A stretch of 64,000 nt of DNA, taken from contig NZ_JACHMC010000001.1 in NCBI RefSeq assembly GCF_014204815.1, forward strand, positions 434,001-498,000, in the 5' to 3' direction. Source of the stretch: Micrococcus flavus (GTDB lineage: Bacteria > Actinomycetota > Actinomycetes > Actinomycetales > Micrococcaceae). The notes under the pieces are model-generated. The model had not been told where the DNA came from and made no database searches. It saw only the letters and a program-made list of their open reading frames with translations. A program made the translations under genes and the position numbers. Shown piece after piece: positions 57,307 through 64,000 of the stretch (its first letter is position 1; every line of letters starts with the position of its first letter).

Positions 57307-57312
57307 AGCCTA
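57307..57312 (-). promoter_or_regulatory. -10 hexamer of mshD, sharing bases with the glnR stop codon
   Basis: TAGGCT, 6 nt before the ATG at 57300; its TAG (57310-57312) is the stop codon of glnR. Confidence 0.6.
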
Positions 57313-58014
57313 GGTGGGGGAGCCGGCCGCGGTCTCGCCGGCATCGCCCCGCGGGGCGAACCGGTAGCCCACGTTGCGGACCGTCACGATCAGCTGCTCG
57401 TGATCTGCGCCGAGCTTGGCGCGCAGACGTCGCACATGCACGTCCACGGTGCGGGTGCCCCCGAAGTAGTCGTAGCCCCACACCTCCTGGAGCAGCTGCT
57501 CCCGCGTGAACACCCGGCCGGGACTCTGCACGAGGTGCTTGAGCAGCTCGAACTCCCGGAAGGTCAGGTTCAGGGAGCGCCCGTCCACGCGGGCCCGATA
57601 GCCTGCCGCGTCCACCTCGAGCCCGCCCGCCGTCAAGGGCCGGTCGTCCGGGGCCGGGCCCGGGCCCGCGCCGGGGACGCGCAGGAGTCGGATGCGGGCA
57701 TCCACCTCGGCGGGTCCGGCGGAGGCCAGCACGACGTCGGCCAGGGACCACTCCGGTCCGACCGCCGTCAGGGCCCCCTCGGTCAGGACGGCCAGGACGG
57801 GCACCTGCGGGCACAGCGTGGACACGTCCCGGGCCACCGTCCGCGCGTCCGCCAGGGCCGCGGTGGCGTCGAGAAGGACCGCCTCGACATCGGGATGGGC
57901 GGGGACCAGGGCGGCGCGGGGCTGCGCCACGCGCACCTCGTGGGTGAGCAGGTCGAGGGCGGGCAGCACCTCGACGGCGCGGGCCGCCCGGGTGAGCATG
58001 AGCAGACGGGTCAT
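57310..58014 (-). CDS. glnR: GlnR-like winged-helix regulator
   Basis: A 234-residue OmpR-type protein. The receiver-like domain (1-110) keeps D49 in AVLLDA but has no obvious phosphorylation pocket, as in the atypical GlnR receivers. The C-terminal winged helix (about 126-225) reads LTFREFELLKHLVQSPGRVFTREQLL and later TRTVDVHVRRLRAKLG. GlnR controls nitrogen assimilation in actinobacteria, and glnR next to mshD matches Mycobacterium (Rv0818-Rv0819). The start has a GGAGAGGAG ribosome site. No partner sensor kinase is present, as expected for this orphan type. Confidence 0.85.
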   Translation of the reverse strand: MTRLLMLTRAARAVEVLPALDLLTHEVRVAQPRAALVPAHPDVEAVLLDATAALADARTVARDVSTLCPQVPVLAVLTEGALTAVGPEWSLADVVLASAGPAEVDARIRLLRVPGAGPGPAPDDRPLTAGGLEVDAAGYRARVDGRSLNLTFREFELLKHLVQSPGRVFTREQLLQEVWGYDYFGGTRTVDVHVRRLRAKLGADHEQLIVTVRNVGYRFAPRGDAGETAAGSPT

Positions 58015-58092
58015 CCCGCTCCTCTCCCCGGTCCACGGCTCCACGACGCGCGTGGGCGTCGTCGCCGAGCATAGCCTCGTTCGGTGCCCTGG

Positions 58093-58098
58093 CAGGAT
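58093..58098 (+). promoter_or_regulatory. -10-like hexamer of the 58106 gene
   Basis: CAGGAT, 7 nt before the GTG at 58106; one mismatch to TANNNT. Confidence 0.4.
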
Positions 58099-58105
58099 GG
58101 GGGTC

Positions 58106-58915
58106 GTGATGCGTCTGACCATGGCCCTGAGCGCCGCCCTCGCCGCCCTCGTGCTCGGCGGTGCGGCGCTGCTGGGCCCCGTTCCCGCCGCCGTCGCCGT
58201 CGTGGTGGTGATCGCCGTCATCGCCTGGGGATGGCCCCGGCAGATGGGCGCGCCGGCCCGCGTGTCCCTGAGCGTCACCCTGTTCACGGCGGGCGTGCTG
58301 GGCGTCGCGGTCATGCTCGCCTGGCCCCGCGGCGACGACGGCCTGCGGCAGTCCTGGGAGCTGTTCGAGCCGCTGGCCGTCCTGATGGCGTGGGGCACCA
58401 TGGCCGCCTTCGTGGTCCAGCTCGTGCGCGGCACGGGCCGTCCGCTGCGCATCGAGTCCACCGTGGCCACGATGGGCGGCGTGCTGCTGTGCCTGTGCGC
58501 CGCGTGCTGGGTGCCGTTGGCCCGCTACGCGGAGGTGCCGCGCGTCGCCGGCCTGACGCTGACGCTCGCGCTCGCGGTCGCCGGCACGGCGCTCGTCGGT
58601 CTGACCCCGTGGATGCAGGGCCGTCCCCGCGTGCTGGCGCTCGTCATGATCCCGTCCAGCGGGCTCGTCGCGTGGCTGGTCTCCGTGCTCGTCGGCGCGT
58701 CCAGCGGGGTGGCCGTCGTCCACGTGGTGGCGGCGCTGGGAGCCGCCACCCTCGTGGCGCTGACCGCCGCCACCGCGCCCACCAGCCGGCCCCGGCCGGA
58801 GGACCGGCCCGTGGGCACCACGCTGCGGCCCCGACGCGCGGGCTACGCCCTCGCCATGGCGCCGGTCGGCGCGGCGGGGGTGGTGGGCCACGTCATGCTC
58901 GGCTTCCTGGCCTGA
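58106..58915 (+). CDS. Hypothetical polytopic membrane protein
   Basis: A 269-residue protein with about eight hydrophobic helices and short loops. A charged, proline-rich loop (about 222-240) precedes the last helix. No motif points to a function. Either the GTG at 58106 or the following ATG (58109) could start it; the former keeps the 7-nt spacing to the hexamer. It is divergent from glnR. Confidence 0.65.
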   Translation: MMRLTMALSAALAALVLGGAALLGPVPAAVAVVVVIAVIAWGWPRQMGAPARVSLSVTLFTAGVLGVAVMLAWPRGDDGLRQSWELFEPLAVLMAWGTMAAFVVQLVRGTGRPLRIESTVATMGGVLLCLCAACWVPLARYAEVPRVAGLTLTLALAVAGTALVGLTPWMQGRPRVLALVMIPSSGLVAWLVSVLVGASSGVAVVHVVAALGAATLVALTAATAPTSRPRPEDRPVGTTLRPRRAGYALAMAPVGAAGVVGHVMLGFLA

Positions 58916-58934
58916 CCAGGCTCCGCCCGGCGGG

Positions 58935-58940
58935 TAGGAT
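58935..58940 (+). promoter_or_regulatory. -10 hexamer of the 38-residue gene
   Basis: TAGGAT, 7 nt before the ATG at 58948. Confidence 0.6.
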
Positions 58941-58947
58941 GCGGGCC

Positions 58948-59064
58948 ATGGACTCCCTTGTTGCTCTCGAGATCTTCTTCCTCGTCCTCGTCGTCCTCGC
59001 CGGCATCGGCATGGCGGCGGTCGCGGCCGTCGTCATCGGCGGCCTCTTCAAGGGCCAGCGCTGA
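58948..59064 (+). CDS. Single-helix membrane microprotein (38 aa)
   Basis: A tiny gene: MDSLVALEIFFLVLVVLAGI begins it, and a hydrophobic stretch of about 29 residues ends in FKGQR. The helix has glycine spacing (AGIGMAA) that could favour packing. It has its own leaderless hexamer. Single-helix microproteins often regulate a partner membrane protein; the 58106 protein just upstream is a candidate. Function unknown. Confidence 0.65.
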   Translation: MDSLVALEIFFLVLVVLAGIGMAAVAAVVIGGLFKGQR

Positions 59065-59100
59065 GCAGCGCGGCCCCGCGGGGCCGCGCCGTGATCTCCC

Positions 59101-59781
59101 ATGGCCACTGAACTCCCGTACGACCTCACCCCCGAGCTCGCCCCGCTGTCCTGGCTGATCGGCAGCTGGGAGGGGCAGGGCCGTCTCGGCGACGGCACGG
59201 AGGGGACCGAGATCTTCTACCAGCGCGTCGACTTCGTCGAGCACGGGCTGCCCTTCCTCGAGTACCGCGCCGAGTCGTGGCTCTGCGAGGCCGACGGCAC
59301 CCTGGTCCGCCCGCTCACGGTGGAGTCCGGCTTCTGGCAGGTGGACCGGCCCCGGCAGGACGGCGACGTCGGCCCGGGCATGGTTCCGGCCGGCATCGTG
59401 CCCCCCTACCGCTCCGCCGAGGACGTCGAGGGGCTGCGCGGCGAGGACGACGCCTTCCGCATCACGGCCACGATCGTCCACCCCGGGTCCCTCGCCGAGC
59501 TGTACTACGGACGGATCAAGGGCCCGCAGGTGCAGGTCGTCGCCGACTCCCTCCTGCGCGGCTCCGCCGCCGGCGAGTACGCCCGCGCCACCCGCATGGC
59601 GGGACTCGTGAACGGCCAGCTCTTCTGGCGCTGGGACTCCTCGCCCGCCGAGACCGGCCCCCTGGAGGCGCACGCCTCCGCGATCCTCGACCGCATGCCG
59701 GACCCGTCCGAGGGTCGGCTCGCCCCGGGTGCGCCCCGTCCGCGGGGGGAGCGCGGGCAGAGCCCGGAGCAGTCGGCGTGA
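59101..59781 (+). CDS. Nitrobindin-like FABP-family heme protein
   Basis: A 226-residue ten-strand beta-barrel protein of the nitrobindin/DUF1794 family (like mycobacterial Rv2717c/Rv0813c). LSWLIGSWEGQGRL near residue 17-30 carries the family motif GxWxGxG. FDAVDF-like strands follow (FYQRVDFVEHGLPFLEYRAE), and a histidine near the C-terminus (LEAHASAILDR) may be the heme ligand. Such proteins isomerise peroxynitrite. It is coupled to ygfZ by a GTGA overlap. A C-terminal Pro/Arg/Glu tail extends beyond the family fold. Confidence 0.85.
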   Translation: MATELPYDLTPELAPLSWLIGSWEGQGRLGDGTEGTEIFYQRVDFVEHGLPFLEYRAESWLCEADGTLVRPLTVESGFWQVDRPRQDGDVGPGMVPAGIVPPYRSAEDVEGLRGEDDAFRITATIVHPGSLAELYYGRIKGPQVQVVADSLLRGSAAGEYARATRMAGLVNGQLFWRWDSSPAETGPLEAHASAILDRMPDPSEGRLAPGAPRPRGERGQSPEQSA

Positions 59782-60968
59782 GCGGCGCACGGCGCAGCCC
59801 GCTGCTGGACGGCCCGGCCGCCGCGGAGGGGGGACCCGCCCACGGCGCCGTCGAGGCGGAGGGACATGACGCGGGCGTGGCCGCGCACTACGGCCGACCG
59901 CTCCCGGAGCAGCGGTCCCTCGCCCGCGGCCGCGCCCTCGTGGACCTGTCCACCCGGGCGGTCCTCTCGGTGTCCGGCCCGGACCGGCTGACCTGGCTGC
60001 ACACCCTCGGCAGCCAGCACCTCGAGGGGCGCCCGCCCGGCTCCAGCACCGAGACCCTCTTCCTGGACGCGAACGGTCGCATCGAGGCCGCGGTGCACCT
60101 GCTCGAGGACGGCGCCGCCACGTGGCTGATCGCCGACGCCGCCCACGCCGCCACGCTGGCGTCGTGGCTGCGGTCGATGGTCTTCTCCCACCGGGTGACG
60201 CTGCGGGACCACTCCGGCGCGGTCGCCGTCGTCGGCGCCACGGCCCCCGTGCCGGGCTGGGAGGACCGCACCGTCTGGGTGGACCCCTGGCCGCACGTCG
60301 ACGCCGGCGGCTGGGCGTACACGGCGGATCCCGACCCCGCCGCCCACCCCGGCGCCGACTGGTCCTGGCGGGAGTACCTGGTCACGCACGCCGACCTGGT
60401 GGCGACCGTCGGCCGCCTCGGCACGGGGGAGCTGGCCGGGTGGGGCCTCGCCGGCGCTCTGGCCGCCGAGGCGCTGCGGATCGCGGCGGGCCGTCCCCGC
60501 CCGGCCGTCGACGGCGACGAGCGCACCATCCCCCACGAGCTGGACCTGATCCGCACCGCGGTGCACCTCGAGAAGGGGTGCTACCGCGGCCAGGAGACCG
60601 TGGCACGGGTCCACAACCTGGGACGGCCGCCTCGTCGCCTGACGCAGCTGCTGCTGGACGGCTCCTCCCACGCGCTCCCGGCCCAGGGTGCGTCCGTGAT
60701 CGTCCGTCCCGAGCCGGACACGGACGACGCGCGGGCCGCCGCACGGCCCGTCGGCACGGTCACCAGCGCCGCGCAGCACCACGAGGCCGGCGCCGTCGCC
60801 CTGGCGATGCTCAAGCGCGCGGTCCCGGCCGACGCCGTGCTGCTGGTGCGTGAGGACGCCGCCCAGGACGGCGAGCCGGCGTGGATCGCCGCGACCCAGG
60901 ATCTGCTCGTCTCCCCGGACGCGGGCCAGGTCGTCGGCCGGCCGCGGGGGGTCGGCCGCCGCGGCTGA
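59778..60968 (+). CDS. ygfZ: YgfZ/GcvT-like folate-binding protein
   Basis: A 396-residue tetrahydrofolate-binding protein assisting iron-sulfur cluster assembly or repair. The signature KGCYRGQETVARVHNLG starts near residue 266. RLTWLHTLGSQHL and ETLFLDANGRIEA in the N-terminal half are typical of the actinobacterial branch. A 30-residue variable N-terminus precedes the conserved fold. The GTG start overlaps the stop of the nitrobindin-like gene; this pairing is common in actinobacteria and suggests a joint role in redox stress. Confidence 0.9.
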   Translation: MSGARRSPLLDGPAAAEGGPAHGAVEAEGHDAGVAAHYGRPLPEQRSLARGRALVDLSTRAVLSVSGPDRLTWLHTLGSQHLEGRPPGSSTETLFLDANGRIEAAVHLLEDGAATWLIADAAHAATLASWLRSMVFSHRVTLRDHSGAVAVVGATAPVPGWEDRTVWVDPWPHVDAGGWAYTADPDPAAHPGADWSWREYLVTHADLVATVGRLGTGELAGWGLAGALAAEALRIAAGRPRPAVDGDERTIPHELDLIRTAVHLEKGCYRGQETVARVHNLGRPPRRLTQLLLDGSSHALPAQGASVIVRPEPDTDDARAAARPVGTVTSAAQHHEAGAVALAMLKRAVPADAVLLVREDAAQDGEPAWIAATQDLLVSPDAGQVVGRPRGVGRRG

Positions 60969-61037
60969 GCGTCGCCGGCGGACCGGGAGGGCCCGCCGGC
61001 GGCCGCCCGCACGGCCCGGGCGCCATGAGGCCGCGGC

Positions 61038-62069
61038 TCAGCGGCCGAAGAGGACCTTCGCCTCGTCGTAGCGCGCCTGCGGAACGGACTTGAGGCCCCT
61101 GAGGGCGGCGCGCATGGGGATGGAGATGATCTCCGTGCCGTTGGCCGCGACCATCTGGCCCCACCGCCGCTCCGCGACGAGGTCCACGGCCCCCATGCCG
61201 AAGCGGGTGGAGAGCACGCGGTCGGTGGCGGTGGGGGCGCCGCCGCGCTGGATGTGGCCGAGCACGGTGTTGCGCGTCTCGATGCCAGTCATCTGCTCGA
61301 TCTCGCGGGTCACCCACTCGCCGATCCCGCCGAGCCGCGGGCGGCCCGAGGCCTCCACGCCGGCCTCGGACAGCGGGTCGTCGTGGCCCTCGGGGATGAA
61401 GCCCTCCGCCACCACCACGAGCGGCGAACGGCCCTTCTCGTGCACCTGGGAGACCCACTCGGCCACCTGCTCCATGGGGGTGCGGACCTCGGGGATGAGG
61501 ATCGCGTGGGCGCCGGCCGCCATGCCGGAGTGCAGGGCGATCCAGCCCACGTGTCGGCCCATCACCTCGGCCACCATGCATCGGTGGTGGGACTCACCCG
61601 TGGTGCGCAGCCGGTCCATCGCGTCGGTGGCGATCTGCACCGCGGTGTCGAAGCCGAACGTGTAGTCGGTGCCCTGCAGGTCGTTGTCGATCGTCTTCGG
61701 CACACCGACCACCGGCAGGCCGTCCTGGGCCAGGCGGTCGGCGCCGGCCAGGGTGCCCTCGCCGCCGATGGCGATCACCGCGTCGAGGCCCAGCTCGCGC
61801 AGGTTGCGCAGCATGTTCTCCGAGCCGCCGCCGTCGGCGTCATAGGGGTGGGTGCGGGAGGTGCCGATGATGGTGCCGCCCTGCTTGGCGAGCCCGCGGA
61901 CGCGGGTGCGGGGGAGCTCTTCGACGTTCTTGTCGATCAGGCCCGCCCACCCGTCCCTGATGCCCACCATCTCCATGTCGTGGGTCTTGATGCCGTGCAG
62001 CACGGCGGCTCGGATCACGGCGTTCAGTCCGGGGCAGTCGCCGCCCGAGGTGAGCAGTCCGACGCGCAT
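61038..62069 (-). CDS. pfkA: 6-Phosphofructokinase
   Basis: A 343-residue glycolytic enzyme. LLTSGGDCPGLNAVIRA starts at about residue 5, GGEGTLAGADRLA lies near 100, and PKTIDNDLQGTDYTFGFDTAV near 122 with the catalytic aspartates. Glycine at the E. coli position 104 equivalent fits ATP rather than pyrophosphate as donor, while PKT rather than GTI is shared with pyrophosphate enzymes; this mix is usual in actinobacterial group III PfkA. ATG 62069 follows AGGAGGAA; the longer open frame upstream is ruled out by that site. Confidence 0.93.
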   Translation of the reverse strand: MRVGLLTSGGDCPGLNAVIRAAVLHGIKTHDMEMVGIRDGWAGLIDKNVEELPRTRVRGLAKQGGTIIGTSRTHPYDADGGGSENMLRNLRELGLDAVIAIGGEGTLAGADRLAQDGLPVVGVPKTIDNDLQGTDYTFGFDTAVQIATDAMDRLRTTGESHHRCMVAEVMGRHVGWIALHSGMAAGAHAILIPEVRTPMEQVAEWVSQVHEKGRSPLVVVAEGFIPEGHDDPLSEAGVEASGRPRLGGIGEWVTREIEQMTGIETRNTVLGHIQRGGAPTATDRVLSTRFGMGAVDLVAERRWGQMVAANGTEIISIPMRAALRGLKSVPQARYDEAKVLFGR

Positions 62070-62124
62070 GGGTGTTCCTCCTGGTTCGGGGTGCGGGGTC
62101 GGGGGCCGAGGGGCGCCCACGCCC

Positions 62125-62130
62125 ACCCTA
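62125..62130 (-). promoter_or_regulatory. -10 hexamer of pfkA
   Basis: TAGGGT about 56 nt before the ATG at 62069; a short leader with a strong ribosome site follows. Confidence 0.45.
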
Positions 62131-62189
62131 GCCAGGCCGGGCGCGGGACCGTCAGGCCTCGCGCACCCGGCCCGTGCCGGGGCCTCGGG

Positions 62190-63398
62190 TCACTCGGAGA
62201 GCAGGGCCCGGATGCGTTCCACGCCCTCGGCGAGGTCGTCGTCGCCGAGGGCGTAGGACAGGCGGAGGTAGCCGGACGGCCCGAAGGCCTCGCCGGGCAC
62301 CACGGCCACCTCGGCCTGCTCGAGGATGAACGCGGCGAGCTCGGCGGAGGTCGTGGGGGTCACGCCTCCGCGGTAGGTGCGGCCGAGCGCCTCGCGCACG
62401 TCCACGTACGCGTAGAAGGCGCCCTCCGGCGTCGGGCAGGAGAAGCCCGGGACCGCGTCCATGGCCGCCACCATGGCGCGGCGCCGCCGATCGAACGCGG
62501 TCTTCATCTCGTCCACGGCGTCCAGGGGGCCGGCGACGGCGGCCAGCGCCGCCCGCTGGGAGACGTTGGCGACGTTCGAGGTGGCGTGGGACTGCAGATT
62601 GGTGGCGGCCTTGATCACGTCGACGGGCCCGGCCATCCAGCCCACGCGCCAGCCCGTCATGGCGTAGGTCTTCGCGACGCCGTTCAGGATGACGGCCTGG
62701 TCCGCGAGCCCGGGTACGGCCGCCACGATCGAGGTGAAGGGCATGCCGTCGTAGGTGAGGTGCTCGTAGATCTCGTCCGTGACCACCCAGAGGCCGCGCT
62801 CGAGGGCCCACTCGCCGATCGCCCGGGTCTCCTCGGGGGAGTACACGGCGCCGGTGGGGTTGGACGGGGACACGAAGAGGAGCACCTTGGTGCGCTCCGT
62901 GCGGGCGGCCTCGAGCTGCTCCACGCTCACCTTGTAGCCCGTGTCGGGGCCGGCGAACACGTCCACGGGCACGCCGCCGGCGAGCCGGATCGCCTCGGGG
63001 TACGTGGTCCAGAACGGGGAGGGGACGAGCACCTCGTCCTGCGGGTCGAGGAGCGCGGCGAAGGTGTTGTAGACGGCCTGCTTGCCGCCGTTGGTCACGA
63101 GGACCTGGGCGGGCTCCAGCGCCACGCCGGAGTCGCGGAGGGTCTTGGCGGCCACGGCCTCCCGCAGCTCGGGCAGGCCGGCGGCGGGGGAGTAGCGGTG
63201 GTTGCGCGGGTCGCGGGCGGCCTCGACGGCGGTCTCGACGATGTAGTCCGGGGTGGGGAAGTCGGGCTCGCCGGCGCCGAAGCCGATCACGGGCCGGCCG
63301 GCCGCCTTGAGGGCCTTGGCCTTCGCGTCGACGGCGAGGGTCGCCGAGGGGGCGATGGCGGAGAGCCGGGCGGACACGCGGTGGGCGGGGGCAGCCAT
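62190..63398 (-). CDS. aspC: Class I aminotransferase (aspartate aminotransferase-like)
   Basis: A 402-residue fold-type I PLP enzyme. [19 protein letters not shown] begins the Igamma-type domain, with [10 protein letters not shown] near 42. [17 protein letters not shown] binds the cofactor phosphate region, [14 protein letters not shown] lies near 175, and the PLP lysine is near 241 in [16 protein letters not shown]. It transaminates aspartate or another amino acid with 2-oxoglutarate. The ATG follows AGAAGG. It is divergent from the tRNA-Trp/secE unit. Confidence 0.9.
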   Translation of the reverse strand: MAAPAHRVSARLSAIAPSATLAVDAKAKALKAAGRPVIGFGAGEPDFPTPDYIVETAVEAARDPRNHRYSPAAGLPELREAVAAKTLRDSGVALEPAQVLVTNGGKQAVYNTFAALLDPQDEVLVPSPFWTTYPEAIRLAGGVPVDVFAGPDTGYKVSVEQLEAARTERTKVLLFVSPSNPTGAVYSPEETRAIGEWALERGLWVVTDEIYEHLTYDGMPFTSIVAAVPGLADQAVILNGVAKTYAMTGWRVGWMAGPVDVIKAATNLQSHATSNVANVSQRAALAAVAGPLDAVDEMKTAFDRRRRAMVAAMDAVPGFSCPTPEGAFYAYVDVREALGRTYRGGVTPTTSAELAAFILEQAEVAVVPGEAFGPSGYLRLSYALGDDDLAEGVERIRALLSE

Positions 63399-63456
63399 GG
63401 GGACCTTCTTCGTCTGGGGCGGACTGGCGCGCGGGCGGCGCACGCCCGCGCGCCCC

Positions 63457-63462
63457 AGCCTA
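63457..63462 (-). promoter_or_regulatory. -10 hexamer of the aminotransferase gene
   Basis: TAGGCT, about 58 nt before the ATG at 63398. Confidence 0.45.
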
Positions 63463-63567
63463 CTGAGCGGGGCCGTGTTCGACATGTCCCGCGGGGATGG
63501 CGTATCCTGGATCCTCGGTACCGCGAGATCGGTCCCGGGCGTGCCCGGGGTGGATCGGCGGGCACCT

Positions 63568-63640
63568 AGGGTAGTGGCGCAATTGGTAGCGCAGCGGTCT
63601 CCAAAACCGCAGGTTGCAGGTTCGAGTCCTGTCTGCCCTG
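63568..63640 (+). tRNA. tRNA-Trp (CCA)
   Basis: A 73-nt tRNA. Acceptor AGGGTAG pairs with CTGCCCT (one T-G), the anticodon CCA lies in GCGGTCTCCAAAACCGC, the T-loop is GTTCGAGTC and the discriminator is G. A TATCCT hexamer about 60-65 nt upstream may be its -10. tRNA-Trp before secE is the conserved actinobacterial order. Confidence 0.96.
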
Positions 63641-63644
63641 CTCG

Positions 63645-63668
63645 GTGCCGGACCTGTCGGTCCGGCAC
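63645..63668 (+). terminator. Hairpin between tRNA-Trp and secE
   Basis: Perfect 10-bp arms GTGCCGGACC and GGTCCGGCAC with a TGTC loop, 5 nt after the tRNA. No T tract; it may be a tRNA-processing or partial termination site. Confidence 0.6.
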
Positions 63669-63711
63669 TGGACGTGCAGAGCGTTCCGGCGATCCGATCG
63701 AGTGAGGCCAC

Positions 63712-63972
63712 GTGACTGAGATGGCGGCGACCCACGGGAGCTCGACTCCCGAGCCCGAGTCCCAGCGGCGTGGACCGTTCGGTCGGATCGTGCTGTTCCT
63801 GCGCCAGGTGGTCGACGAGCTCCGCAAGGTGGTCACGCCCACCAGCGAGGAGCTGATCCGCATGACCGGCGTCGTGCTCGCCTTCGTGGCCGTCATGATC
63901 CTCCTGGTCATGGGTCTGGACTGGGTGTTCGGCACCCTCGCCGGTCTGCTGTTCGGCGCGGGTCCCGCCTGA
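63712..63972 (+). CDS. secE: Preprotein translocase subunit SecE
   Basis: An 86-residue SecE that clamps SecY in the Sec channel. The amphipathic region [22 protein letters not shown] (about 28-49) precedes a single hydrophobic helix (52-72), the reduced form typical of actinobacteria. The GTG at 63712 follows a GAG-G ribosome site, and an in-frame ATG three codons later is possible. nusG and the ribosomal protein genes would be expected just beyond the window. Confidence 0.94.
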   Translation: MTEMAATHGSSTPEPESQRRGPFGRIVLFLRQVVDELRKVVTPTSEELIRMTGVVLAFVAVMILLVMGLDWVFGTLAGLLFGAGPA

Positions 63973-64000
63973 GCGGCCCGGCCGGCGGGAGCGGCGGCGC

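Noticed and set aside
61038-62069. Pyrophosphate-dependent phosphofructokinase
   Set aside because: The donor-determining position is glycine (GGEGT), as in ATP enzymes, despite the PKTIDND motif.
1-64000. CRISPR array, prophage, or rRNA operon
   Set aside because: No regularly spaced direct repeats, phage structural genes, integrase or rRNA sequence were seen; the only mobile element is the ISL3-family copy.

Overview
The window is high-GC (roughly 70% or more) actinobacterial chromosome. Gene content points to Micrococcus, most likely M. luteus or a close relative: a menaquinone pathway with a polyprenyl synthase and the side-chain reductase MenJ, mycothiol synthase MshD next to GlnR, a branched-chain 2-oxoacid dehydrogenase operon, a Nudix/histidine-phosphatase fusion, and tRNA-Trp next to secE. 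The genus call is an inference from gene content and base composition; no database search was run.

Layout. 1-5026: menB (3' end cut by the window edge), a DUF6492-like gene split by a complete ISL3-family insertion sequence (1731-3173, 8-bp target duplication), and a divergent glucose-6-phosphate dehydrogenase paralogue. 5177-12351: GH15 glucanase/trehalase-like enzyme, oligopeptidase B, purine permease, MFS exporter. 12358-16868: an AsnC/Lrp regulator divergent from the E1alpha-E1beta-E2 operon of a branched-chain 2-oxoacid dehydrogenase, with palindromes between them. 16981-28726: PAP2 phosphatase, a SUKH-like protein, menC, a PhoX-like phosphatase gene with an in-frame amber codon, menD-menJ-polyprenyl synthase, a Tat-exported SH3/esterase protein, a HIT protein and a second SUKH-like protein. 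28736-37702: RarD-like permease, ferredoxin reductase FprA, MFS exporter, YajQ, tRNA-Tyr, an acyl-CoA synthetase and an AlkA-like glycosylase.

37813-45448: cbs-metB (transsulfuration), an amidohydrolase, a membrane protein, the DEAD-box helicase deaD with a leader of about 220 nt, tRNA-Thr and tRNA-Met. 45536-50955: a small membrane protein, two MaoC hot-dog proteins coupled to murB, a nested inverted-repeat cluster, asd, and thyA-folA with a small membrane gene. 50966-54723: two tandem modules, each a large membrane protein coupled to a YtrA-type GntR regulator; both promoters carry the same 20-bp TGTA-N12-TACA element. 54831-64000: GNAT, MutT1-like fusion, glnR-mshD, small membrane genes, nitrobindin-like protein and YgfZ, pfkA, an aminotransferase, tRNA-Trp and the start of the secE region.

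Two themes recur. First, menB, menC, menD, menJ and the long-chain prenyl synthase supply most of a route to partially saturated menaquinone. Second, at least 21 genes have a -10-like hexamer (mostly TANNNT) ending 6-7 nt before the start codon and lack a Shine-Dalgarno sequence, which predicts leaderless mRNAs. I used this spacing, or a strong Shine-Dalgarno, to choose starts.
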